Shown: in pieces, positions 17,856 through 27,311 of the stretch | Layout: every line of letters begins with the position of its first letter | Numbering within the stretch: the first letter of the stretch is position 1 | Source: Massilia sp. NR 4-1 | GTDB lineage: Bacteria > Pseudomonadota > Gammaproteobacteria > Burkholderiales > Burkholderiaceae_D | DNA length: 64,000 nucleotides | Direction: 5' to 3' | Assembly: GCF_001191005.1 (NCBI RefSeq) | Contig: NZ_CP012201.1 | Span: 124,001-188,000, forward strand | Translations under genes and position numbers: made by a program | The notes under the pieces: model-generated | What the model was told of the DNA's origin: nothing | The model's input: only the letters and a program-made list of their open reading frames with translations | The model's database searches: none

Positions 17856-18344
17856 ATGGAACGAATAAAAGACTTTTTCGGCAGCCTGATGCTGCGCGAA
17901 TTGTTCAAGGGGATGGCGCTGACCGGCAAATACATGTTTGCCAAGAAGATCACCGTCCAATTCCCTGAAGAGAAAACGCCGATCTCGCCGCGTTTCCGCG
18001 GCCTGCACGCGCTGCGCCGCTACCCCAACGGGGAAGAGCGCTGCATCGCCTGCAAGCTGTGCGAAGCGGTGTGCCCGGCCATGGCGATCACCATCGAATC
18101 GGAGCAGCGCGACGATGGCAGCCGCCGTACCACGCGCTACGATATCGACCTGACCAAGTGCATCTTCTGCGGTTTCTGCGAAGAGTCCTGCCCGGTCGAC
18201 TCCATCGTGGAAACCCATGTGCTGGAATACCACGGCGAGAAGCGCGGCGATCTGTACTACACCAAGGAAATGCTGCTGGCTGTAGGCGACCGTTATGAAG
18301 CGGAGATTGCCGCCAACCGTGCTGCCGATGCGCCGTACCGCTGA
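17856..18344 (+). CDS. nuoI: NADH-quinone oxidoreductase subunit I
   Basis: 162-residue peripheral-arm ferredoxin-like subunit carrying 4Fe-4S clusters N6a and N6b. Two full CxxCxxCxxxCP motifs are visible: C63, C66, C69, C73 (CIACKLCEAVCP) and C102, C105, C108, C112 (CIFCGFCEESCP). Confidence 0.97.
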   Translation: MERIKDFFGSLMLRELFKGMALTGKYMFAKKITVQFPEEKTPISPRFRGLHALRRYPNGEERCIACKLCEAVCPAMAITIESEQRDDGSRRTTRYDIDLTKCIFCGFCEESCPVDSIVETHVLEYHGEKRGDLYYTKEMLLAVGDRYEAEIAANRAADAPYR

Positions 18345-18382
18345 ACGCGGACGTGATCGACACTTAACTGTCAGGGTTTCTT

Positions 18383-19015
18383 ATGGATTTTAAAACTGTC
18401 TTGTTTTACGTGTTCGCCGCCATCCTGGTGCTGGCTGCGACCCGCGTTATCACGGCGCGCAACCCGGTGCACGCCGCGCTGTTCCTGGTGCTGTCCTTCT
18501 TCCAGGCGGCCGGCATCTGGATGCTGCTGAAGGCCGAGTTCCTGGCCATCGTGCTGGTGCTGGTCTACGTCGGCGCCGTGATGGTGCTGTTCCTGTTCGT
18601 CGTGATGATGATCGACATCAATGTCGACAAGCTGCGCGAAGGCTTCTGGAACTATCTGCCGCTGGCGGCCACCGTGGGCGGCGTCATCGTGCTGGAGATG
18701 GCTTCCGTGCTGTGGCGCAGCTTCTGGGTCTACGACCAGCAGTCGCCGGCCGGCGCCAGCATGATCGGCACCACCAAGGCGCTGGGCATGGCCATTTACA
18801 CCGATTACATCTACGCGTTTGAAATCGCCGCCGTCGTGCTGCTGCTGGCCATCGTGGCCGCCGTCGCCCTGACCCTGCGCAAGCGCAAGGACATCAAATA
18901 CTTCGATCCGGCCGATGCGGTGCGGGTCAAGCGCAACGACCGTCTGCGCATCGTGAAGATGGACGCCGTCTCCACGCGCAATCAGCCGGAAGCAGCAACG
19001 AAGGAGGCACCATGA
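18383..19015 (+). CDS. nuoJ: NADH-quinone oxidoreductase subunit J
   Basis: 210-residue membrane subunit with five predicted helices. The family string LVYVGAVMVLFLFVVMM with the pi-bulge region lies at about 60-76. A hydrophilic tail of some 45 residues follows the last helix. Its last 4 bases overlap the nuoK start (ATGA). Confidence 0.96.
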   Translation: MDFKTVLFYVFAAILVLAATRVITARNPVHAALFLVLSFFQAAGIWMLLKAEFLAIVLVLVYVGAVMVLFLFVVMMIDINVDKLREGFWNYLPLAATVGGVIVLEMASVLWRSFWVYDQQSPAGASMIGTTKALGMAIYTDYIYAFEIAAVVLLLAIVAAVALTLRKRKDIKYFDPADAVRVKRNDRLRIVKMDAVSTRNQPEAATKEAP

Positions 19016-19320
19016 CTTTATCGCTGGCACACTACCTGGTCCTGGGTGCGATTCTGTTCGCAATCTCGATCGTCGGTATTTTCCTGAACCGCAAGAACGT
19101 CATCGTTCTGCTGATGGCCATCGAACTGATGCTGCTGGCAGTGAACATGAACTTCATCGCGTTCTCGCATTACCTGGGCGACGCGGCCGGGCAGATCTTT
19201 GTCTTCTTCATCCTGACCGTGGCGGCTGCCGAATCGGCAATCGGCCTCGCGATCCTGGTGGTGATGTTCCGTAATCTGGACACCATCAATGTGGAAGACC
19301 TGGATAGCCTCAAAGGCTAA
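19012..19320 (+). CDS. nuoK: NADH-quinone oxidoreductase subunit K
   Basis: 102-residue three-helix subunit of the membrane arm. Conserved glutamates sit in the second and third helices, in LLMAIELMLLAVNMNF and VAAAESAIGLAILV. Translation is coupled to nuoJ. Confidence 0.96.
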   Translation: MTLSLAHYLVLGAILFAISIVGIFLNRKNVIVLLMAIELMLLAVNMNFIAFSHYLGDAAGQIFVFFILTVAAAESAIGLAILVVMFRNLDTINVEDLDSLKG

Positions 19321-19356
19321 GTTTTAAACCTCGAATAATAAACAGTAAGGTTCATC

Positions 19357-21402
19357 ATGGCGGGGCTTAACCCTAACCTTCTTCTTGCCGTTCCTCTGGC
19401 GCCCCTGGCGGGCGCCGCGATTGCGGGCTTGCTCGGAACCCGATTCTTCGGGAATTTGGTCGGCCGAAAAACGTCGCATACCGCGACGATTTTGGGCGTG
19501 CTGATTGCATTTATCATTTCCTTCCAGACGCTACTGAGCGTGATGGATGGCGCCAGCTATAACGGCGACATCTATACCTGGATGACCGTTGCCGGCGTCA
19601 AGCTGGCGGTCGGTTTCCAGATCGACGCGCTGTCGGCGATGATGATGAACGTGGTGACGTTCGTGTCGCTGATGGTCCACATCTACACCATCGGCTACAT
19701 GAAGGACGACGAAGGCTATAACCGCTTCTTCTCCTACATTTCGCTGTTCACTTTCTCGATGCTGATGCTGGTCATGTCCAACAACTTCCTGCAGCTGTTC
19801 TTCGGCTGGGAAGCGGTGGGCCTGGTTTCGTATCTGCTGATCGGCTTCTGGTACACCCGTCCAACCGCCATCGTGGCGAACATGAAAGCCTTCCTGGTCA
19901 ACCGCGTGGGCGACTTCGGCTTCATCCTGGGCATCGGCCTGCTGCTGGCTTACGCCGGCTCCATGGACTACCAGGAAGTCTTCGCCAAGAAAGAGCAGCT
20001 GCTGGCCCTGACCCTGCCGGGCACCGACTGGATGCTGCTGACCGTGGCCTGTATCTGCCTGTTCATCGGCGCCATGGGCAAATCGGCGCAGTTCCCGCTG
20101 CACGTCTGGCTGCCCGACTCGATGGAAGGCCCGACCCCGATCTCCGCGCTGATCCACGCCGCCACCATGGTGACGGCCGGTATCTTCATGGTGTCGCGCA
20201 TGTCGCCGCTGTTCGAGCTGTCGGACACCGCGCTGTCCTTCATCCTGGTGATCGGCTCCATCACGGCCCTGTTCATGGGCTTCCTGGGCATCATCCAGAA
20301 CGACATCAAGCGCGTGGTCGCTTACTCGACCCTGTCGCAGCTGGGCTACATGACCGTGGCCCTGGGTTCCTCGGCCTACTCGATCGCCGTGTTCCACCTG
20401 ATGACCCACGCCTTCTTCAAAGCGCTGCTGTTCCTGGGCGCCGGTTCGGTCATCATCGGCATGCACCACGACCAGGACATCCGCAATATGGGCGGCCTGC
20501 GCAAATACATGCCGATCACCTGGATCACTTCGCTGCTCGGCTCCCTGGCCCTGATCGGCACCCCGTTCTTCTCGGGCTTCTACTCGAAGGATTCGATCAT
20601 CGAGGCGGTGCACGCCACCCATATCTGGGGCGCGGGCTTCGCCAACTTCGCGGTGCTGGCCGGCGTCTTCGTGACCGCTTTCTACTCCTTCCGCATGTAC
20701 TTCCTGGTCTTCCATGGCGAGGAACGCTTCGGTAAGGAACACCACCACGCGCACGCTTCGCACCATGACGACGAAGCGGAAGAGGACGACCATGGCCACC
20801 ACGGCCTGGCGCCGGGCGAGAAGCCGCACGAATCCCCGTTCGTGGTCTGGTTCCCGCTGGTGATGCTGGCCATCCCTTCGGTGGTGATCGGCTTCCTGAC
20901 CATCGGCCCGATGCTGTTCGGCGACTTCTTCAAAGGCGTGATCTTCGTCGGTGAAAACCACCATGCGATGCACGAACTGGCCGAAGAGTTCCACGGTCCT
21001 GTGGCGATGGTGGTCCACTCGCTGACCAGCGTTCCGCTGTGGCTGGCCATTGCCGGCGTGGCGACGGCTTACTACTGCTATATGATCAATCCGCGCGTGC
21101 CGGCCTGGTTCTATGCCAAGTTCAAAGCCGTCCACACCCTGCTGGACAACAAGTACTACATGGACAAGATCAACGAAGCAGTCTTCGCCAAGGGCGCACG
21201 CCTGCTGGGCGAGGGCCTGTGGAATGTGGGCGACCGCACCCTGATCGACGGTCTGCTGGTAAACGGCAGCGCGAAAGTGGTGCAGTGGTTCTCGTCGCTG
21301 GTGCGCGTGGCGCAAACCGGCTACATCTACCACTATGCGTTCGTGATGATCCTCGGCATCCTCGGATTCCTGGTCTATTTCCTGCCGTTTTGGCACGCTT
21401 GA
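19357..21402 (+). CDS. nuoL: NADH-quinone oxidoreductase subunit L
   Basis: 681-residue antiporter-like proton-pumping subunit at the distal end of the membrane arm, with the long C-terminal lateral helix. Conserved parts include FGWEAVGLVSYLLIGFW, the VWLPDSMEGPTPISALIHAA helix and the broken-helix QNDIKRVVAYSTLSQLGYM. Odd feature: a His/Asp/Glu-rich loop at about residues 461-484 (starting EHHHAHASHH) between membrane segments. Confidence 0.97.
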   Translation: MAGLNPNLLLAVPLAPLAGAAIAGLLGTRFFGNLVGRKTSHTATILGVLIAFIISFQTLLSVMDGASYNGDIYTWMTVAGVKLAVGFQIDALSAMMMNVVTFVSLMVHIYTIGYMKDDEGYNRFFSYISLFTFSMLMLVMSNNFLQLFFGWEAVGLVSYLLIGFWYTRPTAIVANMKAFLVNRVGDFGFILGIGLLLAYAGSMDYQEVFAKKEQLLALTLPGTDWMLLTVACICLFIGAMGKSAQFPLHVWLPDSMEGPTPISALIHAATMVTAGIFMVSRMSPLFELSDTALSFILVIGSITALFMGFLGIIQNDIKRVVAYSTLSQLGYMTVALGSSAYSIAVFHLMTHAFFKALLFLGAGSVIIGMHHDQDIRNMGGLRKYMPITWITSLLGSLALIGTPFFSGFYSKDSIIEAVHATHIWGAGFANFAVLAGVFVTAFYSFRMYFLVFHGEERFGKEHHHAHASHHDDEAEEDDHGHHGLAPGEKPHESPFVVWFPLVMLAIPSVVIGFLTIGPMLFGDFFKGVIFVGENHHAMHELAEEFHGPVAMVVHSLTSVPLWLAIAGVATAYYCYMINPRVPAWFYAKFKAVHTLLDNKYYMDKINEAVFAKGARLLGEGLWNVGDRTLIDGLLVNGSAKVVQWFSSLVRVAQTGYIYHYAFVMILGILGFLVYFLPFWHA

Positions 21403-21428
21403 TAGCTGACACGCAAAAGAGATAAAAG

Positions 21429-22925
21429 ATGCAGTCAACGATAAATAATCTTCCTCCTTACCTGAGCCTGGCGATCTGGCTGCCGGTGCTGTTCGGCCTG
21501 ATCGTCCTGGCGGTCGGCCGCGACTCGCGCGCCGGCATGGTGCGCATGCTGTCGCTGCTGGGCGCGGTCGTGTCCTTCCTGCCGACCATTCCGCTGTTCA
21601 CCAAATTCGACAACGCGGCGCACGGCCTGCAGTTCGTGGAAAAAGCGCCGTGGATCGAGCGCTTCAATATCTTCTACTCGCTCGGCGTGGACGGCCTGTC
21701 CCTGTGGTTCGTTCCGCTGACCGCCTTCATCACCATCATCGTGGTGATCTCGGCCTGGGAAGTGATCGAGGAGCGCGTCGCGCAGTACATGGGCGCCTTC
21801 CTGATCCTGTCCGGTCTGATGATCGGCGTGTTCTGCGCCATGGACGGCCTGCTGTTCTACTTCTTCTTCGAAGCGACCCTGATCCCGATGTACATCATCA
21901 TCGGCGTGTGGGGCGGTGCCAACCGCGTGTACGCGGCGTTCAAGTTCTTCCTGTACACCTTCCTCGGTTCGCTGCTGACGCTGATCGCCATCATCTACCT
22001 GTACAACAAATCGGGTAGCTGGGACATCCTGGCCTGGCACAAGCTGCCGCTGGCCATGGGCGAACAGATCGCCATCTTCTTCGCCTTCTTCATGGCCTTC
22101 GCCGTGAAGGTGCCGATGTTCCCGGTCCACACCTGGCTGCCGGACGTCCACGTGGAAGCGCCGACCGGCGGTTCCGCCGTGCTGGCCGCGATCATGCTGA
22201 AACTGGGCGCTTACGGCTTCCTGCGTTTCTCCCTGCCGATCGTGCCTGACGCCTCGAAAGAGCTGGCCGGCTTCGTGATCGTGCTGTCCCTGATCGCCGT
22301 CATCTACGTCGGCCTGGTGGCACTGGTGCAGAAGGACATGAAGAAACTGGTGGCTTACTCCTCGATCGCCCACATGGGCTTCGTGACCCTGGGCTTCTTC
22401 ATGTTCAACGACATGTCGGTGCAGGGCGGCATCGTGCAGATGATTTCCCACGGCTTCATCTCGGGCGCCATGTTCCTGTGCATCGGCGTGCTGTATGACC
22501 GCATGCACTCGCGCCAGATCGCCGACTACGGCGGCGTGGTCAACACCATGCCGAAGTTCGCGGCCTTTTTCGTGCTGTTCTCGATGGCTAACTGCGGCCT
22601 GCCGGCAACCTCCGGTTTCGTCGGCGAGTTCATGGTGATCCTGGGCGCGGTGCAGTTCAACTTCGTGACCGGCATCCTGGCCGCCACCGCCCTGATCTTC
22701 GGCGCGGCGTACTCGCTGTGGATGGCCAAGCGCGTGATCTTCGGCAAAGTGGGCAATTCGCACGTGGCCGAACTGACCGACATCAACAACCGCGAGTTCC
22801 TGATGCTGGGCATCCTGGCGCTGGCGGTGCTGGTAATGGGCCTGTATCCAGCCCCGTTCACCGACACCATGCAAACCTCCGTGGCCGACCTGCTCAAGCA
22901 CGTCGCCCAGAGCAAGCTGCACTAA
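21429..22925 (+). CDS. nuoM: NADH-quinone oxidoreductase subunit M
   Basis: 498-residue antiporter-like proton-pumping subunit. Conserved elements are FFEATLIPMYIIIGVWGG with the key membrane glutamate, the VHTWLPDVHVEAPTGGS helix and the QKDMKKLVAYSSIAHMGF broken helix. It starts 26 bases after nuoL. Confidence 0.97.
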   Translation: MQSTINNLPPYLSLAIWLPVLFGLIVLAVGRDSRAGMVRMLSLLGAVVSFLPTIPLFTKFDNAAHGLQFVEKAPWIERFNIFYSLGVDGLSLWFVPLTAFITIIVVISAWEVIEERVAQYMGAFLILSGLMIGVFCAMDGLLFYFFFEATLIPMYIIIGVWGGANRVYAAFKFFLYTFLGSLLTLIAIIYLYNKSGSWDILAWHKLPLAMGEQIAIFFAFFMAFAVKVPMFPVHTWLPDVHVEAPTGGSAVLAAIMLKLGAYGFLRFSLPIVPDASKELAGFVIVLSLIAVIYVGLVALVQKDMKKLVAYSSIAHMGFVTLGFFMFNDMSVQGGIVQMISHGFISGAMFLCIGVLYDRMHSRQIADYGGVVNTMPKFAAFFVLFSMANCGLPATSGFVGEFMVILGAVQFNFVTGILAATALIFGAAYSLWMAKRVIFGKVGNSHVAELTDINNREFLMLGILALAVLVMGLYPAPFTDTMQTSVADLLKHVAQSKLH

Positions 22926-22945
22926 GAAAAACCAGGAATAGCTAA

Positions 22946-24430
22946 ATGAATACCACTAACCTGATCCCGCTCTATGCAGAAGTCTTTCTGCTGATCGCCA
23001 CCTCGGCGATCCTGCTGATCGATATGTTCCTGTCAGAGAGCAAGCGTTCGATCACTTACGTGCTGTCGCTGCTCGCGCTGGGCGTCTGCGCTGCCATCAG
23101 CCTGGCCGACTACAATGCCGGCGCCACCGTGTACGCCTTCAACAATATGTTCGTGTCGGACCCGATGTCGAACCTGCTGAAAGTGTTCACCTATCTGGGC
23201 GTGGCCATCACCCTGGTGTATTCGCGCCAGTACGCGCATCAACGCGGCATGCTGGGCGGCACGCTCGGCGGCGAGTTCTATGCGCTGGCCCTGTTCGCAA
23301 CCCTGGGCCAGATGGTCATGATCTCCGGTAACAGCTTCCTGTCCATCTACCTGGGCCTGGAACTGATGTCGCTGGCCCTGTACGCCTTGGTGGCCCTGCG
23401 CCGCGACAATGCGAAAGCGACCGAAGCGGCCATGAAGTACTTCGTGCTGGGCGCACTGGCTTCCGGCTTCCTGCTGTATGGCATGTCCATGCTGTACGGC
23501 GCCACCGGTTCGCTGGAACTGAATGAAGTCGCGAAAGCCGCCGCCAGCGGCACCGTCAAGCCGACCATCCTGGTCTTCGGCCTGGTGTTCATGGTGGCCG
23601 GCCTGGCTTTCAAGCTGGGCGTGGTGCCTTTCCATATGTGGGTGCCGGACGTCTACCAGGGCGCACCGACCGCCGTGACCTTGCTGCTGGGCGGCGCGCC
23701 GAAACTGGCCGCCTTCGCCATCTGCATCCGTCTGCTGGTGGAAGGCCTGCTGCCGCTGGCGCATGACTGGCAGCAGATGCTGCTGATCCTGGCCGTGCTG
23801 TCGCTCGCGATCGGCAACTTCACCGCGATCGCCCAGACCAATCTGAAGCGTATGCTGGCTTACTCCACCATCGCGCAAATGGGCTTCGTGCTCCTGGGCC
23901 TGATGGCGGGCGTGGTCGGCGTCGACAAGAGCAATGCCGCCGCTGCCTACAGCGCATCCATGTACTACTCGATCACCTATGTGCTGACCACCCTGGGCAG
24001 CTTCGGTCTGATCATGGCGCTGGCCCGTGCCGGCTTCGAAGCGGAAGAACTGTCCGACTTCAAAGGCCTGAGCAAACGCAGCCCGGTGTATGCGACCTTG
24101 ATGTCGGTGCTGATGTTCTCGCTGGCTGGCGTGCCGCCGATGGTCGGCTTCACCGCCAAGCTGTCGGTGCTGCAGGCCGTGATGAGCACCGGCCAGCTGT
24201 GGCTGGCCGTGCTGGCGGTGATGTTCTCGCTGATCGGTGCTTACTACTATCTGCGCGTCGTGAAAACCATGTGGTTCGACGAGCCGGAAGATACCGCGCC
24301 CATCGTCGTCAATGGCGACAAGAGCGTGGTGCTGGTGCTGAACAGTCTGGCCGTGGTGGCTCTGGGTATCATTCCAGGCCCGCTGCTGAACGCCTGCCTG
24401 AGCGCCATGAGCAAAACCCTGGCTTCCTGA
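22946..24430 (+). CDS. nuoN: NADH-quinone oxidoreductase subunit N
   Basis: 494-residue antiporter-like subunit and last gene of the complex I set. LELMSLALYALVAL, PFHMWVPDVYQGAPTAVT and QTNLKRMLAYSTIAQMGF mark the conserved helices. The operon carries all 14 genes in standard order with no insertion. Confidence 0.97.
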   Translation: MNTTNLIPLYAEVFLLIATSAILLIDMFLSESKRSITYVLSLLALGVCAAISLADYNAGATVYAFNNMFVSDPMSNLLKVFTYLGVAITLVYSRQYAHQRGMLGGTLGGEFYALALFATLGQMVMISGNSFLSIYLGLELMSLALYALVALRRDNAKATEAAMKYFVLGALASGFLLYGMSMLYGATGSLELNEVAKAAASGTVKPTILVFGLVFMVAGLAFKLGVVPFHMWVPDVYQGAPTAVTLLLGGAPKLAAFAICIRLLVEGLLPLAHDWQQMLLILAVLSLAIGNFTAIAQTNLKRMLAYSTIAQMGFVLLGLMAGVVGVDKSNAAAAYSASMYYSITYVLTTLGSFGLIMALARAGFEAEELSDFKGLSKRSPVYATLMSVLMFSLAGVPPMVGFTAKLSVLQAVMSTGQLWLAVLAVMFSLIGAYYYLRVVKTMWFDEPEDTAPIVVNGDKSVVLVLNSLAVVALGIIPGPLLNACLSAMSKTLAS

Positions 24431-24440
24431 GCCTAGATAG

Positions 24441-24764
24441 ATGGACGTATCTTCCTCCAGCTGGTTGGTGATCCTGCTTGCATTCGCAGCCGCCAACCTG
24501 CCATTCTTTAACGACAAGGTGTTTGCCCTGATTCCGCTGAAATCCGGCGGGGCAGGGCAGGAGCACCGCCGCAAGGCGCTGTTCATCCGGCTGCTGGAAC
24601 TGGCGGTGCTCTACTTTGTCGTTGGTCTGATCGCCATGGCGATCGAGGCGCGTATCGGCACCCGCTTCCCGCAGCAGTGGGAGTTCTATGCGATCACCGC
24701 CTGCCTCTTCATCGTGCTGGCCTTCCCTGGCTTCGTCGTGCGCTACCTGCGCAAGCGCCGCTGA
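24441..24764 (+). CDS. DUF2818 membrane protein
   Basis: 107 residues with three membrane segments (about 7-30, 47-68 and 80-98) and a basic C-terminus (RYLRKRR). The string AAANLPFFNDKVFALIPLK is typical of DUF2818, a betaproteobacterial family usually encoded directly after nuoN, as here (10 bases downstream). An accessory role for complex I is suggested by position only. Confidence 0.85.
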   Translation: MDVSSSSWLVILLAFAAANLPFFNDKVFALIPLKSGGAGQEHRRKALFIRLLELAVLYFVVGLIAMAIEARIGTRFPQQWEFYAITACLFIVLAFPGFVVRYLRKRR

Positions 24765-24798
24765 TACACTACTGATTTTCCGATTGAAAGGAGCGTGC

Positions 24799-25356
24799 AT
24801 GGATGCGCACCTGAAAGAAACCCGTATCGACGGTGAGCTGGCGTACGACGGCCACTTCCTCAAGGTCCAACGCGACCGCATCAAACTGCCCAACGGCGCC
24901 GAAACCGGGCGCGAATTCATCAAGCACCCGGGCGCGGTGGTGATCCTGCCGCTGCTGGACGATGGCCGCGTGCTGCTGGAGCGCCAGTTCCGCTACCCGC
25001 TCGACCGCGTCTTCATTGAACTCCCGGCCGGCAAGATCGATCCGGGCGAGGAATCCCTGGCCTGCGCCAAGCGCGAGCTGGAAGAAGAAACCGGCTACAG
25101 CGCCGGCGAGTGGCACTACCTGACCACCATCCACAACGCCATCGCCTATTCGGACGAACATCTGGACATCTTCCTGGCGCGCGGCCTGAAAGCGGGCAAG
25201 GTGAAACTGGATGAGGGCGAATTCATCGAAACCATCACCGCCACCCCGGAAGAGATGCTGGAGTGGGTGCGCACCGGCCGCATCACCGACGTCAAAACCA
25301 TCATCGGCGCCTTCTGGCTGGAGCGCATCAAGAGCGGAGCCTGGAAGCTCGGCTGA
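24799..25356 (+). CDS. Nudix hydrolase, ADP-ribose pyrophosphatase type
   Basis: 185 residues. A perfect Nudix box, GKIDPGE-x7-RELEEETGY, at about residues 77-99 binds the catalytic metal. The upstream VILPLLDDGRVLLERQFRYP and the E/P-rich loop before the box are typical of the NudF/ADP-ribose group. It likely hydrolyses ADP-ribose or similar nucleoside diphosphate derivatives. The start at 24799 follows AAAGGAG; longer upstream frames overlap DUF2818. Confidence 0.9.
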   Translation: MDAHLKETRIDGELAYDGHFLKVQRDRIKLPNGAETGREFIKHPGAVVILPLLDDGRVLLERQFRYPLDRVFIELPAGKIDPGEESLACAKRELEEETGYSAGEWHYLTTIHNAIAYSDEHLDIFLARGLKAGKVKLDEGEFIETITATPEEMLEWVRTGRITDVKTIIGAFWLERIKSGAWKLG

Positions 25357-25360
25357 AACC

Positions 25361-26083
25361 ATGGCTGCGCCGCGTTTCCTGCTCCGGCTGGCCTGCCTGC
25401 TGGCCGCGTTCGCACCGCTGTGCGCCGTCGCCAGCGGCGCCGCGGAGAAGCGCACGCCGTTCCAGATCCGCTGCGAGGACACGATCAGCAAGACCGCCTC
25501 GGTCATGTCGGCCCAGCAGAACGGTTACTCGGTCAACACCCAGCTCTCGTATAAATCACTGACGCAGATGAAGGGCGACTACCAGCCCAACAGCTATGTG
25601 CTGGGACTGACACGCACCGAATCGCTGGTGAAGGTCGGCTGGACCGGCCAGCTGCTGCAGGACCCGGAGAGCGGCTATGAATGCATCGCGCCCAAGATCG
25701 ACGTCAAGCTCAGTTATGCGCCGGTGCGCATCTACGTCGGCAACGAGTTCCCGAAAGGCAGTTGCGGCTATGATGTGATCCTGGCGCACGAGATGCAGCA
25801 TATGCGGATCTATATGGACAATCTGCCCAAGGTGGAAGTGGTGGTGCGCGAAGCGCTGCTGAAGCGCTTCGGCGACAAGCCGCTGTACGCGCTTTCCCGC
25901 ACTGCGCAGTCGGCCCTGAATCATGAGATCAACAGCGGCTGGCTGCCCTTCATCAAGGCCGAGATGGAGAAGGTCGAAGCGCAGCAGGCCAAGCTCGATT
26001 CGCCCGCCGAATATGAGCGCCTGGGCAAATCCTGCAATGGCGAGATCCAGACTATTTTGAACAAGACGCGCGGCAGACACTGA
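25361..26083 (+). CDS. secreted protein with HExxH metal-binding motif
   Basis: 240 residues. The N-terminal hydrophobic stretch (about 6-25, ending AVASGA) is a signal peptide. A zincin-type motif H143-E144-M-Q-H147 lies in VILAHEMQHMRIYMDN, and H188-E189 in LNHEINSGW could supply another ligand. Three or four cysteines (C38, C108, C135 and one near the C-terminus) may form disulfides in the periplasm. It is probably a metallopeptidase or a relative; no named family was recognised. It starts 4 bases after the Nudix stop, so it is likely co-transcribed. Confidence 0.72.
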   Translation: MAAPRFLLRLACLLAAFAPLCAVASGAAEKRTPFQIRCEDTISKTASVMSAQQNGYSVNTQLSYKSLTQMKGDYQPNSYVLGLTRTESLVKVGWTGQLLQDPESGYECIAPKIDVKLSYAPVRIYVGNEFPKGSCGYDVILAHEMQHMRIYMDNLPKVEVVVREALLKRFGDKPLYALSRTAQSALNHEINSGWLPFIKAEMEKVEAQQAKLDSPAEYERLGKSCNGEIQTILNKTRGRH

Positions 26084-26094
26084 GCGCATACAAG

Positions 26095-26811
26095 ATGACA
26101 GCAAGCGATAACAAGAATTCCCCGCGGCCGGTGCGCTACTTTGCGCTGATCCCGGCCGCCGGCGTCGGCGCGCGCATGGCCGCCGCGACGCCCAAGCAAT
26201 ACCTGGCGCTGGGCGGCCGGCCCATGCTGGCCCATACCCTGCAGGCCTTCCTCGGCAGCGAGCTGATTGCCCACACCTATGTGGTGGTGAGCGCGGAAGA
26301 CGGCTATATCGATGCCATCGTACCGCCGTCCGGCGTGACGGTGCTGCGCTGTGGTGGGGCCACCCGCATGGACTCGGTGCTGAACGGCCTGCGCGCCTTG
26401 CGCGATGTTGCCGCCGATGGTGATATGGTGCTGGTGCACGACGCCGCCCGTCCCGGCCTGACGCCGGAACTGATCCGCAAACTGATCGAGGAAGTGGGCG
26501 CGAACCCGGCCGGCGGCCTGCTCGCGCTGCCCGTGGTGGACACGGTGAAAAGCACGCGCGGCGGCGCCGTCGCCACCATCCCGCGCGACGGCATGTGGCT
26601 GGCGCAGACGCCGCAGATGTTCAGCTATGCGCTGCTGCTGCGCGCGCTGTCCTCCGCGCCCGACGCCAGCGCCATCACCGACGACGCCAGCGCCGTTGAA
26701 ATGCTGGGCCTCTCGCCGCAGCTGGTGGAAGGCCACCCGCGCAATCTGAAGGTCACGCTGCCGAGCGATATCCGCATCGCAGAAATGTATCTGGAACAGG
26801 ACAAGAAATGA
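26095..26811 (+). CDS. ispD: 2-C-methyl-D-erythritol 4-phosphate cytidylyltransferase
   Basis: 238-residue enzyme of the MEP isoprenoid pathway that joins CTP to methylerythritol phosphate. The nucleotide-binding start ALIPAAGVGARMAAATPKQYL (about 16-36), VLVHDAARPGL and the C-terminal VEGHPRNLKVTLPSDIRIAE are all typical. Overlaps ispF by 4 bases (ATGA). Confidence 0.96.
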   Translation: MTASDNKNSPRPVRYFALIPAAGVGARMAAATPKQYLALGGRPMLAHTLQAFLGSELIAHTYVVVSAEDGYIDAIVPPSGVTVLRCGGATRMDSVLNGLRALRDVAADGDMVLVHDAARPGLTPELIRKLIEEVGANPAGGLLALPVVDTVKSTRGGAVATIPRDGMWLAQTPQMFSYALLLRALSSAPDASAITDDASAVEMLGLSPQLVEGHPRNLKVTLPSDIRIAEMYLEQDKK

Positions 26812-27311
26812 CAGCCACTCCCGCACTCCCATTCCGCATCGGCCAAGGCTACGACTGCCACAAGTTGGTCGAAGGCCGCAAACTGATTCTGGGCGGGGTC
26901 GACATCCCGCACGAAAAAGGCTTGCTGGGCCACTCCGACGCCGACGCCTTGCTGCATGCGATCACCGATGCCATCCTGGGTGCGGCCGCGCTAGGCGATA
27001 TCGGCCGCCATTTCCCCGACACCGACCCCACCTTCAAGGGCGCGGATTCGCGCGCGCTGCTGCGCGAAGCGGCCAGGCGCGTGCGCGCCACCGGCTACGA
27101 TATCGGCAATATCGACGCCACCATCATTGCCCAGCGACCGAAGATGGCGCCGCATATCGGCGCCATGGCAGCGCATATCGCCGAGGATCTGGGCGTAACG
27201 GTGGGCCAGGTGAACGTCAAGGCCAAAACCAACGAGAAGATGGGCTACCTGGGCCGCGAGGAGGGCATCAATGCCGAAGCCGTGGCGCTGCTGGTGCTAC
27301 GCCCGGCTTAA
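26808..27311 (+). CDS. ispF: 2-C-methyl-D-erythritol 2,4-cyclodiphosphate synthase
   Basis: 167-residue MEP-pathway enzyme acting two steps after IspD. Zinc ligands D16 and H18 (GYDCHKL) and H50 are visible, with H42 in the GHSDADALLHAITDA loop; the substrate-binding KAKTNEKMGYLGREEGI lies near the C-terminus. Translation is coupled to ispD, the common arrangement. Confidence 0.96.
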   Translation: MTATPALPFRIGQGYDCHKLVEGRKLILGGVDIPHEKGLLGHSDADALLHAITDAILGAAALGDIGRHFPDTDPTFKGADSRALLREAARRVRATGYDIGNIDATIIAQRPKMAPHIGAMAAHIAEDLGVTVGQVNVKAKTNEKMGYLGREEGINAEAVALLVLRPA

